From: Pseudoxanthomonas sp. PXM01
Lineage (GTDB): Bacteria; Pseudomonadota; Gammaproteobacteria; Xanthomonadales; Xanthomonadaceae
Length of the DNA stretch: 64,000 nucleotides
Direction of reading: 5' to 3'
NCBI RefSeq assembly: GCF_014851815.1
Contig: NZ_JACVAJ010000004.1
Location: 1 to 64,000 of the forward strand
Shown one piece after another: positions 51,902 through 63,316 of the stretch. Position 1 is the first letter of the stretch; each line of letters opens with the position of its first letter. Both the position numbers and the translations under genes were made by a program. The notes beneath the pieces were generated by a model. It was given only the letters and a program-made list of their open reading frames with translations, ran no database searches and was not told the DNA's origin.

Positions 51902-52783
51902 TCAGACCTCGATCCGCGAGGGCGCCGTTGGTGCGCCCGGCGTGGCCGCGCCCTCGCCCAGCATCTGTCGCCATGCGGTGTAGGCGGCACCCGCAAGCAC
52001 CGGCATCACCAATGCCATCAAGGTGAACTGCCACAGCCCCATTGCGATGGCCCCACCGACGACCAGCGCCAGGATCGACGCGACCAGCAGCGATCCCATG
52101 CCGACCGCGAAGATGGCGATGCCGGCCAGCAGGTAGAACACCAGCATCGCGGTCCAGTTGTGCACGCAGGCGCGCAGGCTGTTGCGCATGGCGTCGATGA
52201 CGTGCGTGCCGGAGAACAGGATCTGCGGCGACGCAATGAACGTCATCCATTTCACCGCCACGAAGACGACCGCCACCAGCAACAGCCACAGCAGCAGGCG
52301 ACCGGCCGGGAGCCCTTCGACCAGTGAGGGGTCGGGCTGGCCGCCGGCGGCCGCGATCGTCTGCATCTTCTGGTAGACATCGGCCAGATGCTGCAGTTGT
52401 TCGGTCCCCACCATCACGAACAGCAGCGCGCCCATCACCAGCGCGGCCAGCAGTTGCGGCAACAGCGTCGCCAGCAGCGCGGGCGCGTGGCCATCGCGGA
52501 CCGGCTGCAGCAGGTTCGAGGGCTGCGCCGCGCGTCCCTGGTCGACTTCGCGCACGGCCCACAGCATGCCCGCGAAGAACAGCGGGCCGGCCAGCACCAA
52601 CAGGAACTGCATCGCCAGCGTCATCGCCGGCAGCGTCACGGCGACCAGCGCCACCACCATCGACATCAATCCCCACAGCACAGCAAGCGTGGCCAGCGGC
52701 ACCGGCGCGCGCTTCAGCAGCGCGAAGCCCGCCAGCAGCCATTCCGCGCCGGCACTGGCCGGCACCTTGTTGATCGTCGACAT
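51902..52783 (-). CDS. BPSS1780 family membrane protein
   Basis: A 293-residue membrane protein that opens with VPASAGAEWLLAGFALLKRAPVPL, the signature I associate with the BPSS1780 family. About six membrane helices follow in pairs (VLWGLMSMVVALVAVTLP, LVLAGPLFFAGMLWAV, LLPQLLAALVMGALLFV, LLLWLLLVAVVFVAV, AMLVFYLLAGIAIFAVGM, LALVVGGAIAMGLWQF). Function is unknown. The ATG at 52783 gives the family N-terminus; the upstream frame is not gene-like. The amidotransferase gene lies just upstream on the same strand. Confidence 0.85.
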   Translation of the reverse strand: MSTINKVPASAGAEWLLAGFALLKRAPVPLATLAVLWGLMSMVVALVAVTLPAMTLAMQFLLVLAGPLFFAGMLWAVREVDQGRAAQPSNLLQPVRDGHAPALLATLLPQLLAALVMGALLFVMVGTEQLQHLADVYQKMQTIAAAGGQPDPSLVEGLPAGRLLLWLLLVAVVFVAVKWMTFIASPQILFSGTHVIDAMRNSLRACVHNWTAMLVFYLLAGIAIFAVGMGSLLVASILALVVGGAIAMGLWQFTLMALVMPVLAGAAYTAWRQMLGEGAATPGAPTAPSRIEV

Positions 52784-52814
52784 CGGGGTTCTCTGAGGGG
52801 TGTGCAGCGGTGAA

Positions 52815-53546
52815 TCAGCGCGCGTGCAGGCCACGCGCATGGCGGACGAACCGCCGCAATAGTTTGCGGGCTTGCGGCGCCGCCGTCACGCTGCGGGCGA
52901 TGGTGCCCGGGCAGCGGCCCTCGCTGCGCAGGTGGTCGGCGCGGGCATGCACGTAGCCGCGCATGTGGTGGGTGGCGAATTCGGGGTGGAACTGCACGCC
53001 CCACGCGCGGTCGCGCCAGCGGAAGGCATGGCACCCGTCCTGCTCGGAGCGCGCCAGCACCGTGGCGCCTTCCGGCGGCCGCGCCACCGTCTGCACATGG
53101 GTGGCGTGGGCGGCGAACTTCAGCGGCAGCGCGGAGAACAGCGGATCGTCCTGCGCATGCGGATGCAGGTCGATGTGGACCGTGCCGGACTCGCGCCCGG
53201 CCGGGTTGTAGGCGACTTCACCGCCGAGGGCGTGCGCCAGCAACTGGTGTCCGTAGCAGATGCCCAGCAGCGGCAGGCCTTCATGGGCGGCATCGCGCAG
53301 CCAGTCGGCACTGCGCTCGCTCCAGTCGGCGCGATCGGTGACCATCGCGGCGGAGCCGCTGACGATGACGCCGGCAAAGCCTTCGCGCGAGGGCAAGGCA
53401 TCGCCGCGCTCGACGTTGGCCACCACGGTTTCGTCCGCTTCCAATCCGGCGGCGACGCGGATCCAGTGCGGGAAGCCGCCATAGCGCCGCATCGAGCGCA
53501 CCGGCTGGCCGGTTTCGACGATGAGGAAAGGGGCTTTCACGGGCAT
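52815..53546 (-). CDS. Class I glutamine amidotransferase-like protein
   Basis: A 243-residue GMP-synthase-like amidotransferase domain. The nucleophile motif GICYGHQ (Cys97) and the late FHPEF with the catalytic histidine and glutamate are present, as is the oxyanion-side [10 protein letters not shown]. Standalone proteins of this type include gamma-glutamyl hydrolases and uncharacterised enzymes; the substrate here is unknown. ATG 53546 was chosen since the frame upstream overlaps the glyQ promoter. It diverges from glyQ. Confidence 0.88.
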   Translation of the reverse strand: MPVKAPFLIVETGQPVRSMRRYGGFPHWIRVAAGLEADETVVANVERGDALPSREGFAGVIVSGSAAMVTDRADWSERSADWLRDAAHEGLPLLGICYGHQLLAHALGGEVAYNPAGRESGTVHIDLHPHAQDDPLFSALPLKFAAHATHVQTVARPPEGATVLARSEQDGCHAFRWRDRAWGVQFHPEFATHHMRGYVHARADHLRSEGRCPGTIARSVTAAPQARKLLRRFVRHARGLHAR

Positions 53547-53637
53547 ATCCACGACGGCGGCGAACGGGCGAAAAGCGGCGGAAGGACAAGGGCTTGCCCG
53601 TATACTAGCCCGCTTTTCCGCAGTGCACGATAACGCG

Positions 53638-54569
<932 letters not shown>

Positions 54570-54573
<4 letters not shown>

Positions 54574-55226
54574 TCCTGATCGGCATGTTCGATTCGCCGT
54601 TCGTACGGCGCGTCGCCGTGGCGATGGAGCTGCACGGCGTATCGTTCGAACACCGCGACTGGTCGGTGGGTCGTGACTTCGACCACATCCGCGAGTACAG
54701 CCCGCTCGGGCGCGTGCCTGTGCTGGTGCTGGACGACGGCGAAGCGCTGACCGAGTCGGCGGTGATCCTCGACTGGCTGGACGGCCAGGCCGCCGAGGGC
54801 ACCTCGCTGCTGCCGCCGCACGGCGCGCAGCGCCGGCAGGCGCTGAAGCTGGTCGGCTATGCGACCGGCGCCGTCGAAAAGGCACTGCTGCAGGTGATGG
54901 AACGTGTGTTCCGCCCCGCCGAAAAGAGTCACCAGCCCTGGCTCGATCGCTGCCACCTGCAGATGCGCGGCGCCCTGCAGGTGCTGGATGACGCCTGCGT
55001 GGAAGCGGGCGATGCCGACTGGCTGGTCGGCGAGCGCATCGGCCTGGCCGACATCACCCTGGCCTGTTTCTGCACCTATGTGCGCGATGCGGTGCCGTTC
55101 GACCTGGATGCATTCCCGGCGTTGTCCGCGCGCGTCGCGCGTTACGAGGCGTTGCCGGTGTTGCAGAAGTACTACGTGCCGTTCGATGCGCCGGTTCCCG
55201 GTGCCGCGGCCCCCGCGAAGGATTGA
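54570..55226 (+). CDS. Glutathione S-transferase family protein
   Basis: A 218-residue GST. The N-terminal thioredoxin-like domain has [32 protein letters not shown] with the cis-proline, and [11 protein letters not shown] for glutathione binding. The helical C-terminal domain contains [18 protein letters not shown]. Ser in FDSPF may be the catalytic residue. GTG 54570 overlaps the glyQ stop as GTGA, and glyS starts 3 bp after its stop, so it is translated inside the glyQS operon. This is an unusual insertion between the two synthetase subunit genes. Confidence 0.88.
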
Positions 55227-55228
55227 AG

Positions 55229-57460
55229 ATGAGCCAGACCTCCTCCCTGCTGATCGAACTGGGCACCGAAGAGCTGCCGGTCAAGGCGCTGCCCGGCCTG
55301 GCGCAGGCCTTCTTCGATGGCGTGACCACGGCGCTGGAGAAGCGTGGCATCGGTTTCGAACGTGGCGACGCCAAGCCGCTGTACACCCCGCGCCGCCTGG
55401 CGGTGCTGCTGCCGGCGGTGGACGTGGAGCAACCGGAGCAGAAGTCCGAAGTGCTCGGCCCGTACCTCAACATCGCGCTGGACGCGAACGGCGCGCCGAC
55501 CAAGGCGCTGGAAGGCTTCGCCGCCAAAGCCGGCATCGACTGGACGCAGCTGGAACGCACCACCGACGGCAAGGGCGAACGCTTCGTCCATCGCGCGGTG
55601 AAGCCCGGCGCGAAGACCGCCGACCTGCTGGCCGAGATCGTGCGCGAAGCGCTGGCCGGCATGCCGATCCCCAAGCCGATGCGCTGGGGCGACCACGACT
55701 ACGCGTTCGCGCGGCCGGTGCACTGGCTGGTGCTGCTGCTGGGCAAGGACGTGGTGCCGGCCGAGGTGCTGGGCGTGACGTCCGACCGGATGAGCCGCGG
55801 CCATCGCTTCGAGCACGACAAGCCGGTGTGGATCAACACTCCCGACGAGTATGTCTTCGCCCTTGAAGGCGCGAAGGTGCTGGTCGATCCCGATGCCCGC
55901 CGCGCGCGCATCGTCGATGAAGTGCAGAAGGCCGCGGCGCAGGCCGGCGGCAGCGCGCGCGTCACCGACGACAACCTGGAACAGGTGGTCTGCCTGACCG
56001 AATGGCCGGCGGCGGTGCTGTGCAGTTTCGAGTCCGCGTTCCTGGCCGTGCCGCAGGAAGCGCTGATCGAGACGATGGAGATCAACCAGAAGTTCTTCCC
56101 GGTGCTTAGCGACGGCGGCAAGCTGACCGAGCACTTCATCGGCATCGCGAACATCCAGTCGCAGGACGTGGCGGAAGTGCGCAAGGGCTACGAGCGCGTG
56201 ATCCGTCCGCGCTTCGCCGATGCGAAGTTCTTCTTCGACGAAGACCTGAAGCAGGGCCTCGCGTCGATGGGCGACGGCCTGAAGACCGTCACCTACCAGG
56301 CCAAGCTGGGCAGCGTGGCCGACAAGGTCGCGCGCGTGGCCGCGCTGGCAGAAACCATCGCCACGCAGATCGGCGCCGATCCGGCGCAGGCGCGCCGCGC
56401 CGCCGAACTGGCGAAGAACGACCTGCAGTCGCGGATGGTTAACGAATTCCCGGAACTGCAGGGCATCGCCGGCCGCCACTACGCCATCGCCGCCGGCGAG
56501 CCGAAAGAGATCGCGCTGGCCATCGACGAGGCCTACCAGCCGCGCTTCGCCGGCGACGACATCGCGCTGTCGCCGCTGGGCAAGGTGCTGGCCATCGCCG
56601 AGCGCCTGGACACGCTCGCCGGTGGATTCGCCGCGGGGTTGAAGCCGACCGGCAACAAGGATCCGTTTGCCTTGCGCCGTAATGCGCTGGGGTTGGCGAG
56701 GACGGTGATCGAGAGTGGGTTCAATCTGGACCTGAAGACCTTGCTCGCGTCCGCCGTGGGCCAAGCATCGCTCGCCATCGCCGAAACCAGTCCGCAGGAC
56801 GCCAGCAAGGTCAAGGATCATTTCAAAGGCACCGGGATCTCCGTCGCCGATGCGGCAAGTGCTGAACAAGGCTGGGTCGCTACGCATCTCAGCAAGTTCT
56901 TCTCCGAGAAAGGCCAGACCTTGCATTTCCTGGAGTCTGGCTCGATCGCCAACGACCTCTACGACTTCATCCTCGACCGCCTGCGCAGCTACTACGCCGA
57001 CAAGGGCGTGCCGGCCGCGCACTTCACCGCGGTCGCGGAACTGAAGCCGGCCTCGCTTTACGACTTCGACACGCGCCTGGATGCCATCGGGACCTTCGCC
57101 ACGCTGCCGGAGGCCGAAGCACTGGCTGCCGCCAACAAGCGCATCGGCAACATCCTCAAGAAGGCCGACATCGCCATCCCGCACGCGATCGACCGCACGC
57201 TGCTGAACGACCCGGCCGAAAGCGCACTGGCCGAAGCGGTGGAAGCCGTACTCGGCGAGACCGACGAAGCCCTGCACCACCACGACTACGTGACCGTACT
57301 GAACCACCTCGCACGCCTGCGCCCGCAGGTCGATGCGTTCTTCGATGGCGTGATGGTCAACGCCGACGACTTGGCCGTGCGCGCCAACCGCCTGGCCCTG
57401 CTGAAGCGCCTGGCCGATCGCTTCCGTGCGGTGGCGGCGATCGAGCATCTGTCGAACTGA
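55229..57460 (+). CDS. glyS: Glycine--tRNA ligase beta subunit with an internal insertion
   Basis: A 743-residue beta subunit, which binds tRNA(Gly). The opening [15 protein letters not shown], the [14 protein letters not shown] and [17 protein letters not shown] blocks, and the end [12 protein letters not shown]...[11 protein letters not shown] are typical. It is longer than E. coli GlyS (about 690 residues from memory). The extra length is around residues 505-565 ([19 protein letters not shown] to [16 protein letters not shown]), where the DNA also looks less GC-rich. The rest, including the C-terminal anticodon-binding region, aligns well by eye. ATG 55229, just after the GST stop, is the start. 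Confidence 0.95.
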   Translation: MSQTSSLLIELGTEELPVKALPGLAQAFFDGVTTALEKRGIGFERGDAKPLYTPRRLAVLLPAVDVEQPEQKSEVLGPYLNIALDANGAPTKALEGFAAKAGIDWTQLERTTDGKGERFVHRAVKPGAKTADLLAEIVREALAGMPIPKPMRWGDHDYAFARPVHWLVLLLGKDVVPAEVLGVTSDRMSRGHRFEHDKPVWINTPDEYVFALEGAKVLVDPDARRARIVDEVQKAAAQAGGSARVTDDNLEQVVCLTEWPAAVLCSFESAFLAVPQEALIETMEINQKFFPVLSDGGKLTEHFIGIANIQSQDVAEVRKGYERVIRPRFADAKFFFDEDLKQGLASMGDGLKTVTYQAKLGSVADKVARVAALAETIATQIGADPAQARRAAELAKNDLQSRMVNEFPELQGIAGRHYAIAAGEPKEIALAIDEAYQPRFAGDDIALSPLGKVLAIAERLDTLAGGFAAGLKPTGNKDPFALRRNALGLARTVIESGFNLDLKTLLASAVGQASLAIAETSPQDASKVKDHFKGTGISVADAASAEQGWVATHLSKFFSEKGQTLHFLESGSIANDLYDFILDRLRSYYADKGVPAAHFTAVAELKPASLYDFDTRLDAIGTFATLPEAEALAAANKRIGNILKKADIAIPHAIDRTLLNDPAESALAEAVEAVLGETDEALHHHDYVTVLNHLARLRPQVDAFFDGVMVNADDLAVRANRLALLKRLADRFRAVAAIEHLSN

Positions 57461-57474
57461 CGTCCTCGCCATGC

Positions 57475-57604
57475 GCCCCCTCCCCTGCTTGCGGGGGAGG
57501 GCTGGGGTGGGGGCAAGCGCGATGCAGGGCTCGCTCACAGAACCCTCGTCTGTGTCGTGTCGCCTTTGCCCCCATCCCAACCTTCCCCCGCGCGCGGGGG
57601 AAGG
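57475..57604. repeat. Inverted intergenic repeat (GC-rich hairpin pair)
   Basis: CCCTCCCC-tgcttgc-GGGGGAGGG with GGGGTGGGGGCA after it (57475-57515) is roughly the reverse complement of TGCCCCCATCCCAACCTTCCCCC-gcgc-GGGGGAAGG (57567-57604; read in two parts). This is the widespread intergenic repeat type of Xanthomonadaceae and Pseudomonas-like genomes. It lies between glyS and tamA. Confidence 0.8.
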
Positions 57605-57699
57605 AGCGCATCGCGATGATCGAAGGCTTCCGTGAACGATGCGCTGCGTGATCGCGCACCCCTTCACCCTGCTTAACCTGCACCGGGTATCCTCCCCGC

Positions 57700-59484
57700 A
57701 TGCGTCGATTCCCCCGCTTCGCCACCTTCGTCGTCCTGCTCGCCGCCACGGCTCCGGCCTGGGCCGCGGCCATCGTCGACAAGGTGCAGGTCGAAGGGCT
57801 GGACGACGAGTTGATGGTCGAGAACATCAACGCCGCGCTGTCGCTGAACGACTCGCTGGGCAAGCGGCTGGGCGAATCGCGGCTGGAGTACCTGCTGGGC
57901 GAAGCCGTCGCTGAAACGCGCGAAGCGCTGGAGCCGTTCGGCTATTACTCGCCCACCGTCACCCTCGACGCGCCCCGCACCGAGGGCGCCGAGGACGAAC
58001 GCCTGACGGTGACCGTGCGTGTCGATCTCGGCGAACCGGTACGCGTGCGCAAACGCGACCTCTCCATCGAGGGCGAGGGTGGCGACGACCGCTACCTCAA
58101 GGAAGACCTGGCGGCGTTCGCACCGGATGTCGGCGACGTCTTCGACCACACCACCTACGAGGCGAGCAAGCTGGCCATCGTGCGGCGCCTCGCCGATCGC
58201 GGTTACTTCGATGCCGACTTCACCCACCGGCGCGTCGAGGTCACGCGCGCCGACCACGCCGCCGACATCGCACTGGGCTGGGTCAGCGGCATCCGTTACG
58301 ACATGGGCGCCACCACCTTCCACCAGGACAAGTTCGATCCCGGCCTGCTGGAGAAGCTGGTGTACTGGGAAGAAGGCAGCTACTTCCACCAGGGCAAGCT
58401 GGATCGCCTGCGCGAGTCGCTGGTGGGACTGGACTACTTCTCCAGCATCGACATCCAGGCCAATCCCGACAAGGCCGAGGACGGCCGCGTGCCGATCGAC
58501 GTGAACCTGGAGCTCGCCAAGCGCGACATCTACACCGCCGGCCTCAGCTACGGCACCGAGAGTGGTCCCGGTATCCGGCTGGGCCTGGACCGTCGCTACG
58601 TCAATTCGCGCGGACACAAGCTGTCCACCCACCTGGACTACGCGCAGAAGCGCAAGACGCTGCTGACGCAGTACCGCATCCCGGCGTTCAAGTGGCTGGA
58701 CGGCTGGTACACCGTCGGCGTACAGGCCAGCGATGAGCAGACCGACTACATCGACCTGCGCCATGTCGAGTTCACCGGCAGTCGCAGCGGCCAGGTCAGC
58801 GAGGACTGGACGGCGGTCGCGTCGATCCATGCGCTGCGCGAACGCTGGCGCTACGTCGAGAACGATCCGCTCACCGGCCTGCCCGATACCACCGTGCAGT
58901 ACGCCACGTTCACCTACCCGTCGCTGCGCGCGGACTACACCAACTCGCCGGTGGGTTCGAACCGACCCGACCAGCTGGCCGGCTCCATCCTGCTGCGCGG
59001 CGGCGTGGACGGCGCGGGGTCGGACGCCAACTTCATGCAGTTCCACATGCGTGCGCGGTGGTCGCAGCGCTACAAGACCAACAGCGCGCTGATCGTGCGC
59101 GGCGAGTACGGACACACCTTCACCAGCTCGCTGGTGGCGATGCCGCCGTCGCTGCGCTTCTTCGCCGGTGGCGACCGCAGCATCCGCGGCTACGCCTGGC
59201 GCGAAGTCGGCCCGCGCCGCGGCGACTATGCGCTGGGTGCGAAGAACGTGCTGACCGGCAGCGTCGAGTACGAGCTGTATCCGAACGGCGGACCGTTCGG
59301 CGGCGCCGTCTTCGTCGACACCGGCAGCGCCTTCGACGGTACGCGTCCCGACCTGAGCACCGGCGTAGGCATCGGCTTCCGCTGGCGCTCGCCGGTGGGA
59401 CCGGTGCGGCTCGACGTGGCGCATGGCCTCAACGACCCGGATTCCAGCTTCCAGATCTACCTCAACATCGGGACGGATCTGTGA
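57700..59484 (+). CDS. tamA: Translocation and assembly module subunit TamA
   Basis: A 594-residue outer-membrane protein of the BamA/TamA family. A signal peptide (FVVLLAATAPAWAA) is followed by three POTRA-like segments (about residues 25-270, e.g. LGESRLEYLLGEAVAETREALEPFGYYSP) and a C-terminal beta-barrel with the FFAGGDRSIRGYAWREVGPR motif and GPVRLDVAHGLN near the end. With TamB it helps insert some outer-membrane proteins and move phospholipids. It is coupled to tamB by a GTGA overlap. Confidence 0.94.
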   Translation: MRRFPRFATFVVLLAATAPAWAAAIVDKVQVEGLDDELMVENINAALSLNDSLGKRLGESRLEYLLGEAVAETREALEPFGYYSPTVTLDAPRTEGAEDERLTVTVRVDLGEPVRVRKRDLSIEGEGGDDRYLKEDLAAFAPDVGDVFDHTTYEASKLAIVRRLADRGYFDADFTHRRVEVTRADHAADIALGWVSGIRYDMGATTFHQDKFDPGLLEKLVYWEEGSYFHQGKLDRLRESLVGLDYFSSIDIQANPDKAEDGRVPIDVNLELAKRDIYTAGLSYGTESGPGIRLGLDRRYVNSRGHKLSTHLDYAQKRKTLLTQYRIPAFKWLDGWYTVGVQASDEQTDYIDLRHVEFTGSRSGQVSEDWTAVASIHALRERWRYVENDPLTGLPDTTVQYATFTYPSLRADYTNSPVGSNRPDQLAGSILLRGGVDGAGSDANFMQFHMRARWSQRYKTNSALIVRGEYGHTFTSSLVAMPPSLRFFAGGDRSIRGYAWREVGPRRGDYALGAKNVLTGSVEYELYPNGGPFGGAVFVDTGSAFDGTRPDLSTGVGIGFRWRSPVGPVRLDVAHGLNDPDSSFQIYLNIGTDL

Positions 59485-62400
59485 GGAAGCACAAGCTCCC
59501 GGACAACCTCACGCCCGAAGAGCGCGACGCGCGCATCGCCGAACTGCGCGCGCGCCGCAAGGCACGCATGCGCACGCTGGCGATCCGCAGCGCGATCGGC
59601 ACCGGCATCCTCACCGTCCTGTTATGCATCGGCCTGTACTGGCTGCTGCAGACCGTCGCGGGCCGCGACGTGCTGCTGGCGCAGATCAAGGCACGCCTGC
59701 CGGCGGACGCTTCGTTGAACTACCGCGAAGCGGAGGGACCCATCGCCGGCCCGCTGACCTTGCGCGGCGTCGACTTCCGCTGGGACAAGATCCGCTTCAC
59801 CGCCGACGAGGTCTACCTGGAGCCGGACCTGCGTCCGCTGCTCGGCAAGCGCCTGCGCCTGGACGTGCTGAAACTGCGCGGCGCGATGCTCGACGTGCCC
59901 GAAAGCGACGAGCCGTTCGAACTGCCGCACTGGCCCGACCTGCTGCCGCAGATCGAGATGCCGCTGGCCATCCAGGCGGACCGGCTGGAGATCGACCGCT
60001 TCCTGGTCCGCCAGAGCGGCCAGCCGGTCATCGACATCACGCATGCCAGCGGCGGCATCGATATCGGCAACGGCTACGTGATCGCCGAGAAGCTGGCCAT
60101 CGCCAGCGATCGTGGCGCTTTCGGGGTGCACGGCAGTTACGCGCCGCGCGACGGCTACGCGACCGACCTCACGGCCACCGGCGTGTTCCCCGCCCCGCTC
60201 GGACGCACGCCGGCCCGCATCGGGCTGGTGGCGCGCGGCAACCGCGCACGCATGAATGTCGGCGTGTCCGGCGCCGCGCCCGCGCCGCTGCGGGCGACGC
60301 TCACCCTGCGCGGCGAGACGAGACCGACGTGGAACTTCGCGGCGAAGAGCGAAGCCCTGGACCTTTCACTGCTCGGCGTGATGGACGACAGCACGCCGGT
60401 GTCGTTCGACCTGGTCGCCAAGGGCGCCGGTGGCGCTGCCGACCTGCAGGGCACCGTGCAGCAGGGCGATATCGCGGTCGTCATCGAACCCTCGCATGCA
60501 CGCATCGATGGCGAAGTGCTGACCGTGGAGCCGCTGGCGATCCGCGCGTTCGATGGTTACGCCTCGCTGCGCGGCCGTGCCGACTTCACCGTGCCGGAGA
60601 ATCCCGAGTTCCGCTTCGCCGTCAACGCGCGCGGCCTGCGCTGGGGCACCGAGGCGGACAGCATGATCGGCGCCGAGGGCGACTTCGGCGTCGCCGGCAA
60701 GCTGGAGGCATGGGCAGCGCTGGGCAAGGCCACGCTGACGCGCGGCGACGACAGCGCCGTGCTGGAGTTCGATGGCAGCGGCAACGCCGAGCGCGCGCAG
60801 GTGAAGACGCTGCGCGCCACCATGCCGACCGGCACGCTGGATGCCACCGGCACCGTCGGCTGGTCGCCGGTACTGGACTGGGATGTCACCGCCACGCTGG
60901 CCGGATTCGATCCCGGCTATTTCGCGGCAGGCTGGAACGGCAACGTGTCCGGCGAGCTGGCCTCGAAGGGACAGCAGCGCGAGGACGGCCTGTTCAAAGG
61001 CACATTGGATGTCCCGAGACTCACCGGCCGCCTGCGCGATCGCCCGCTGGATGCGCGCGGCACGTTCGCCCTGGACGGCAACAACGGCTCGGGCGATCTC
61101 GCGCTGTCGCTCGGCGGCAGCCGCGTCACCGCGAATGGCAAGGTCGGCGACACGCTGGACGTGGACGCCGCGTTGAGTCCGCTGAACCTGGCGGACCTGC
61201 TGCCAGAGGCCAGTGGCACGTTGGCCGGCACGGTCAATCTCACCGGCGCACGCACCGCACCGAACATCGACGCCGACCTCGGCGGCGAGAACCTGCGCTG
61301 GAACGACTGGAGCGCGGGCACGCTGAGCCTGCGCGGGCGCCTGCCGTGGCGCAGCGGCGACGGCGATCTCGCCCTGCAGGGCAGTGCGGTGGATGTCGGC
61401 ACCGTGCTGGACAACGTGACCCTCAATGCGCGTGGCGCGGTGGAAGATCTGCGCTTCGACGGCGACGCCCGCAATGCCATGGGCGCGGTCGCGTTGTCGG
61501 GCACGGTAGAAAAGCGCGGTGCCAATTGGCAGGGCTCGCTGGACGCGCTGCGTATCGCACCGTCCAAGGGCAATCCGTGGACGCTGCGGCAGCCTGCCCG
61601 CTTCGCGCAGAACGGCGCCAACTGGACGCTGTCGGAAAGCTGCCTCGGTTCGGACATCGGCGGTGCGCTCTGCGCCAGCGCCAACTGGCCGCGCCAGGGA
61701 CTCGAAGTGCGCGGCGAAGCGCTGTCGCTGGCGCTGGTGCAACCGTGGCTGCCGCCGGCCGATGGTCGTCCGCTGACGCTGCGCGGCGAGTTCACGCTGG
61801 ATGCGACGCTGCGCCCGGCCGGCAACGCCTGGCAGGGCGAGGTGCATCTGGCCTCGCTCGATGGCGGCCTGAAGATGGGCACCACCGCGCGCGGCGAGAT
61901 CATCCGCTACGACAACTTCACCCTCGATGTGGATTTCACTCCGCAGCGGATCCAGGGCCGCCTCGGCACCGGCTTCAAGGGCGACGGCTATGTCGATGCG
62001 ACCTTCAATACCGGCTGGGATGCGTTCGCGCCGCTGAAGGGCGACCTGTACTTCCACAACTCGCGCCTGTTCTGGATGGAGCTGTTCTCGCCGGACCTGG
62101 TGCGCCCGCAAGGCAAGCTGGCCGGCCATATCGGCGTCGCCGGCACGCGCGGCCACCCACTGCTGAGCGGTGAGGCCACGCTGACCGAGTTCACCGGCGA
62201 ACTGCCGGCGCTCGGCGTGTCGCTGACCGATGGCGGCGCCGAGCTGGTCGCGCTGTCCGACGGCAGCGCGCGTATCGACGGCAGCATGAAGACGGTGTCG
62301 TCCACCGGCGGCACCGGCACCGGCGGCGTGCTCAACGTGGCCGGCACGCTGGGCTGGAACAACGACACCACGCCGCTGCAGTTCCAGGTGCGCGGCGACA

Positions 62401-63314
62401 ACGTGCTGGTCTCCGACACCACCGACCTGCGTGCGGTCGCCTCGCCGAACATCCAGGTGGGCTTCGCCGACAACACCATCCAGGTGCGCGGCGAGGTCGG
62501 CATCCCGTCCGCCACGATCGACGTGGAGAAACTCGACAGCGGCGTCTCCGCGTCGGAAGACGTGGTGATCCTCGATCCCGTCGACCCCGAGCGTGCGCCG
62601 AGTTCGCGGCTGGACTTGGACCTCGCGCTCAAGGTCGGCGACAAGGTGGAGCTGAAGGGCTACGGCCTGGAGGGCACGCTGGCCGGCACCCTGCATGTGC
62701 GCTCGCAACCGGGCCGCGAAATGCTGGCGACCGGCCGCCTCGATGTCGACGGCCGCTACGAGGCTTATGGCCAGAAGCTGCGCATCACCCGTGGCGAACT
62801 GGCGTGGAGCAACAACGCCGTCTCCGATCCGCGCATCAACATCCGCGCCGAGCGCGAAGTGGTCAGTGCGGGCGTCACCGCCGGCATCGATGTCACCGGC
62901 CGCGCCAGCCAGCCGCGCGCACGCGTGTGGTCGAATCCGGCGATGGCCGAATCCGAAGCGCTTGCCTACCTGGTCCTGGGCCGCTCGCTCAACACCGCCA
63001 GCAGCGACGAGAGCCAGCGCATCAACGCGGCCTCGTCCGCGCTCGGCGCCGGCGCTGGCCTGCTGGCCTCCCAGCTCGGCGCGAAGATCGGCCTGGACGA
63101 TGCCGGCGTGCTGGAGTCGCGCACGCTGGGCGGCTCGGTGTTCGGCGTGGGCAAGTACCTCTCGCCGAAGCTCTACGTCAGCTACGGCGTCTCGATGGTC
63201 GGTTCGGGCTCGGCGGTCACGCTGAAGTACCTGCTGCGCAAGGGCTTCGACGTGGAAATCGAGTCGAGCACCACCGAGACACGCGGCTCGATCAACTGGC
63301 GCAAGGAGAAGTAG
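59481..63314 (+). CDS. tamB: Translocation and assembly module subunit TamB
   Basis: A 1277-residue AsmA-like protein anchored by one N-terminal membrane helix (residues about 40-60, IGTGILTVLLCIGLYWLL) that reaches across the periplasm as a long beta-taco. Repeated short strands run through it, and the C-terminal DUF490 domain holds ATGRLDVDGRYEAYGQKLRITRGELAWSNNAVSDPRINIRA and SEALAYLVLGRSLN. It works with TamA and in lipid transport. The GTG at 59481 overlaps tamA's stop. Confidence 0.95.
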   Translation: MRKHKLPDNLTPEERDARIAELRARRKARMRTLAIRSAIGTGILTVLLCIGLYWLLQTVAGRDVLLAQIKARLPADASLNYREAEGPIAGPLTLRGVDFRWDKIRFTADEVYLEPDLRPLLGKRLRLDVLKLRGAMLDVPESDEPFELPHWPDLLPQIEMPLAIQADRLEIDRFLVRQSGQPVIDITHASGGIDIGNGYVIAEKLAIASDRGAFGVHGSYAPRDGYATDLTATGVFPAPLGRTPARIGLVARGNRARMNVGVSGAAPAPLRATLTLRGETRPTWNFAAKSEALDLSLLGVMDDSTPVSFDLVAKGAGGAADLQGTVQQGDIAVVIEPSHARIDGEVLTVEPLAIRAFDGYASLRGRADFTVPENPEFRFAVNARGLRWGTEADSMIGAEGDFGVAGKLEAWAALGKATLTRGDDSAVLEFDGSGNAERAQVKTLRATMPTGTLDATGTVGWSPVLDWDVTATLAGFDPGYFAAGWNGNVSGELASKGQQREDGLFKGTLDVPRLTGRLRDRPLDARGTFALDGNNGSGDLALSLGGSRVTANGKVGDTLDVDAALSPLNLADLLPEASGTLAGTVNLTGARTAPNIDADLGGENLRWNDWSAGTLSLRGRLPWRSGDGDLALQGSAVDVGTVLDNVTLNARGAVEDLRFDGDARNAMGAVALSGTVEKRGANWQGSLDALRIAPSKGNPWTLRQPARFAQNGANWTLSESCLGSDIGGALCASANWPRQGLEVRGEALSLALVQPWLPPADGRPLTLRGEFTLDATLRPAGNAWQGEVHLASLDGGLKMGTTARGEIIRYDNFTLDVDFTPQRIQGRLGTGFKGDGYVDATFNTGWDAFAPLKGDLYFHNSRLFWMELFSPDLVRPQGKLAGHIGVAGTRGHPLLSGEATLTEFTGELPALGVSLTDGGAELVALSDGSARIDGSMKTVSSTGGTGTGGVLNVAGTLGWNNDTTPLQFQVRGDNVLVSDTTDLRAVASPNIQVGFADNTIQVRGEVGIPSATIDVEKLDSGVSASEDVVILDPVDPERAPSSRLDLDLALKVGDKVELKGYGLEGTLAGTLHVRSQPGREMLATGRLDVDGRYEAYGQKLRITRGELAWSNNAVSDPRINIRAEREVVSAGVTAGIDVTGRASQPRARVWSNPAMAESEALAYLVLGRSLNTASSDESQRINAASSALGAGAGLLASQLGAKIGLDDAGVLESRTLGGSVFGVGKYLSPKLYVSYGVSMVGSGSAVTLKYLLRKGFDVEIESSTTETRGSINWRKEK

Positions 63315-63316
63315 GC

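Noticed and set aside
55172..57667. An 831-codon minus-strand frame opposite glyS
   Set aside because: Mirror of glyS; no domain is visible.
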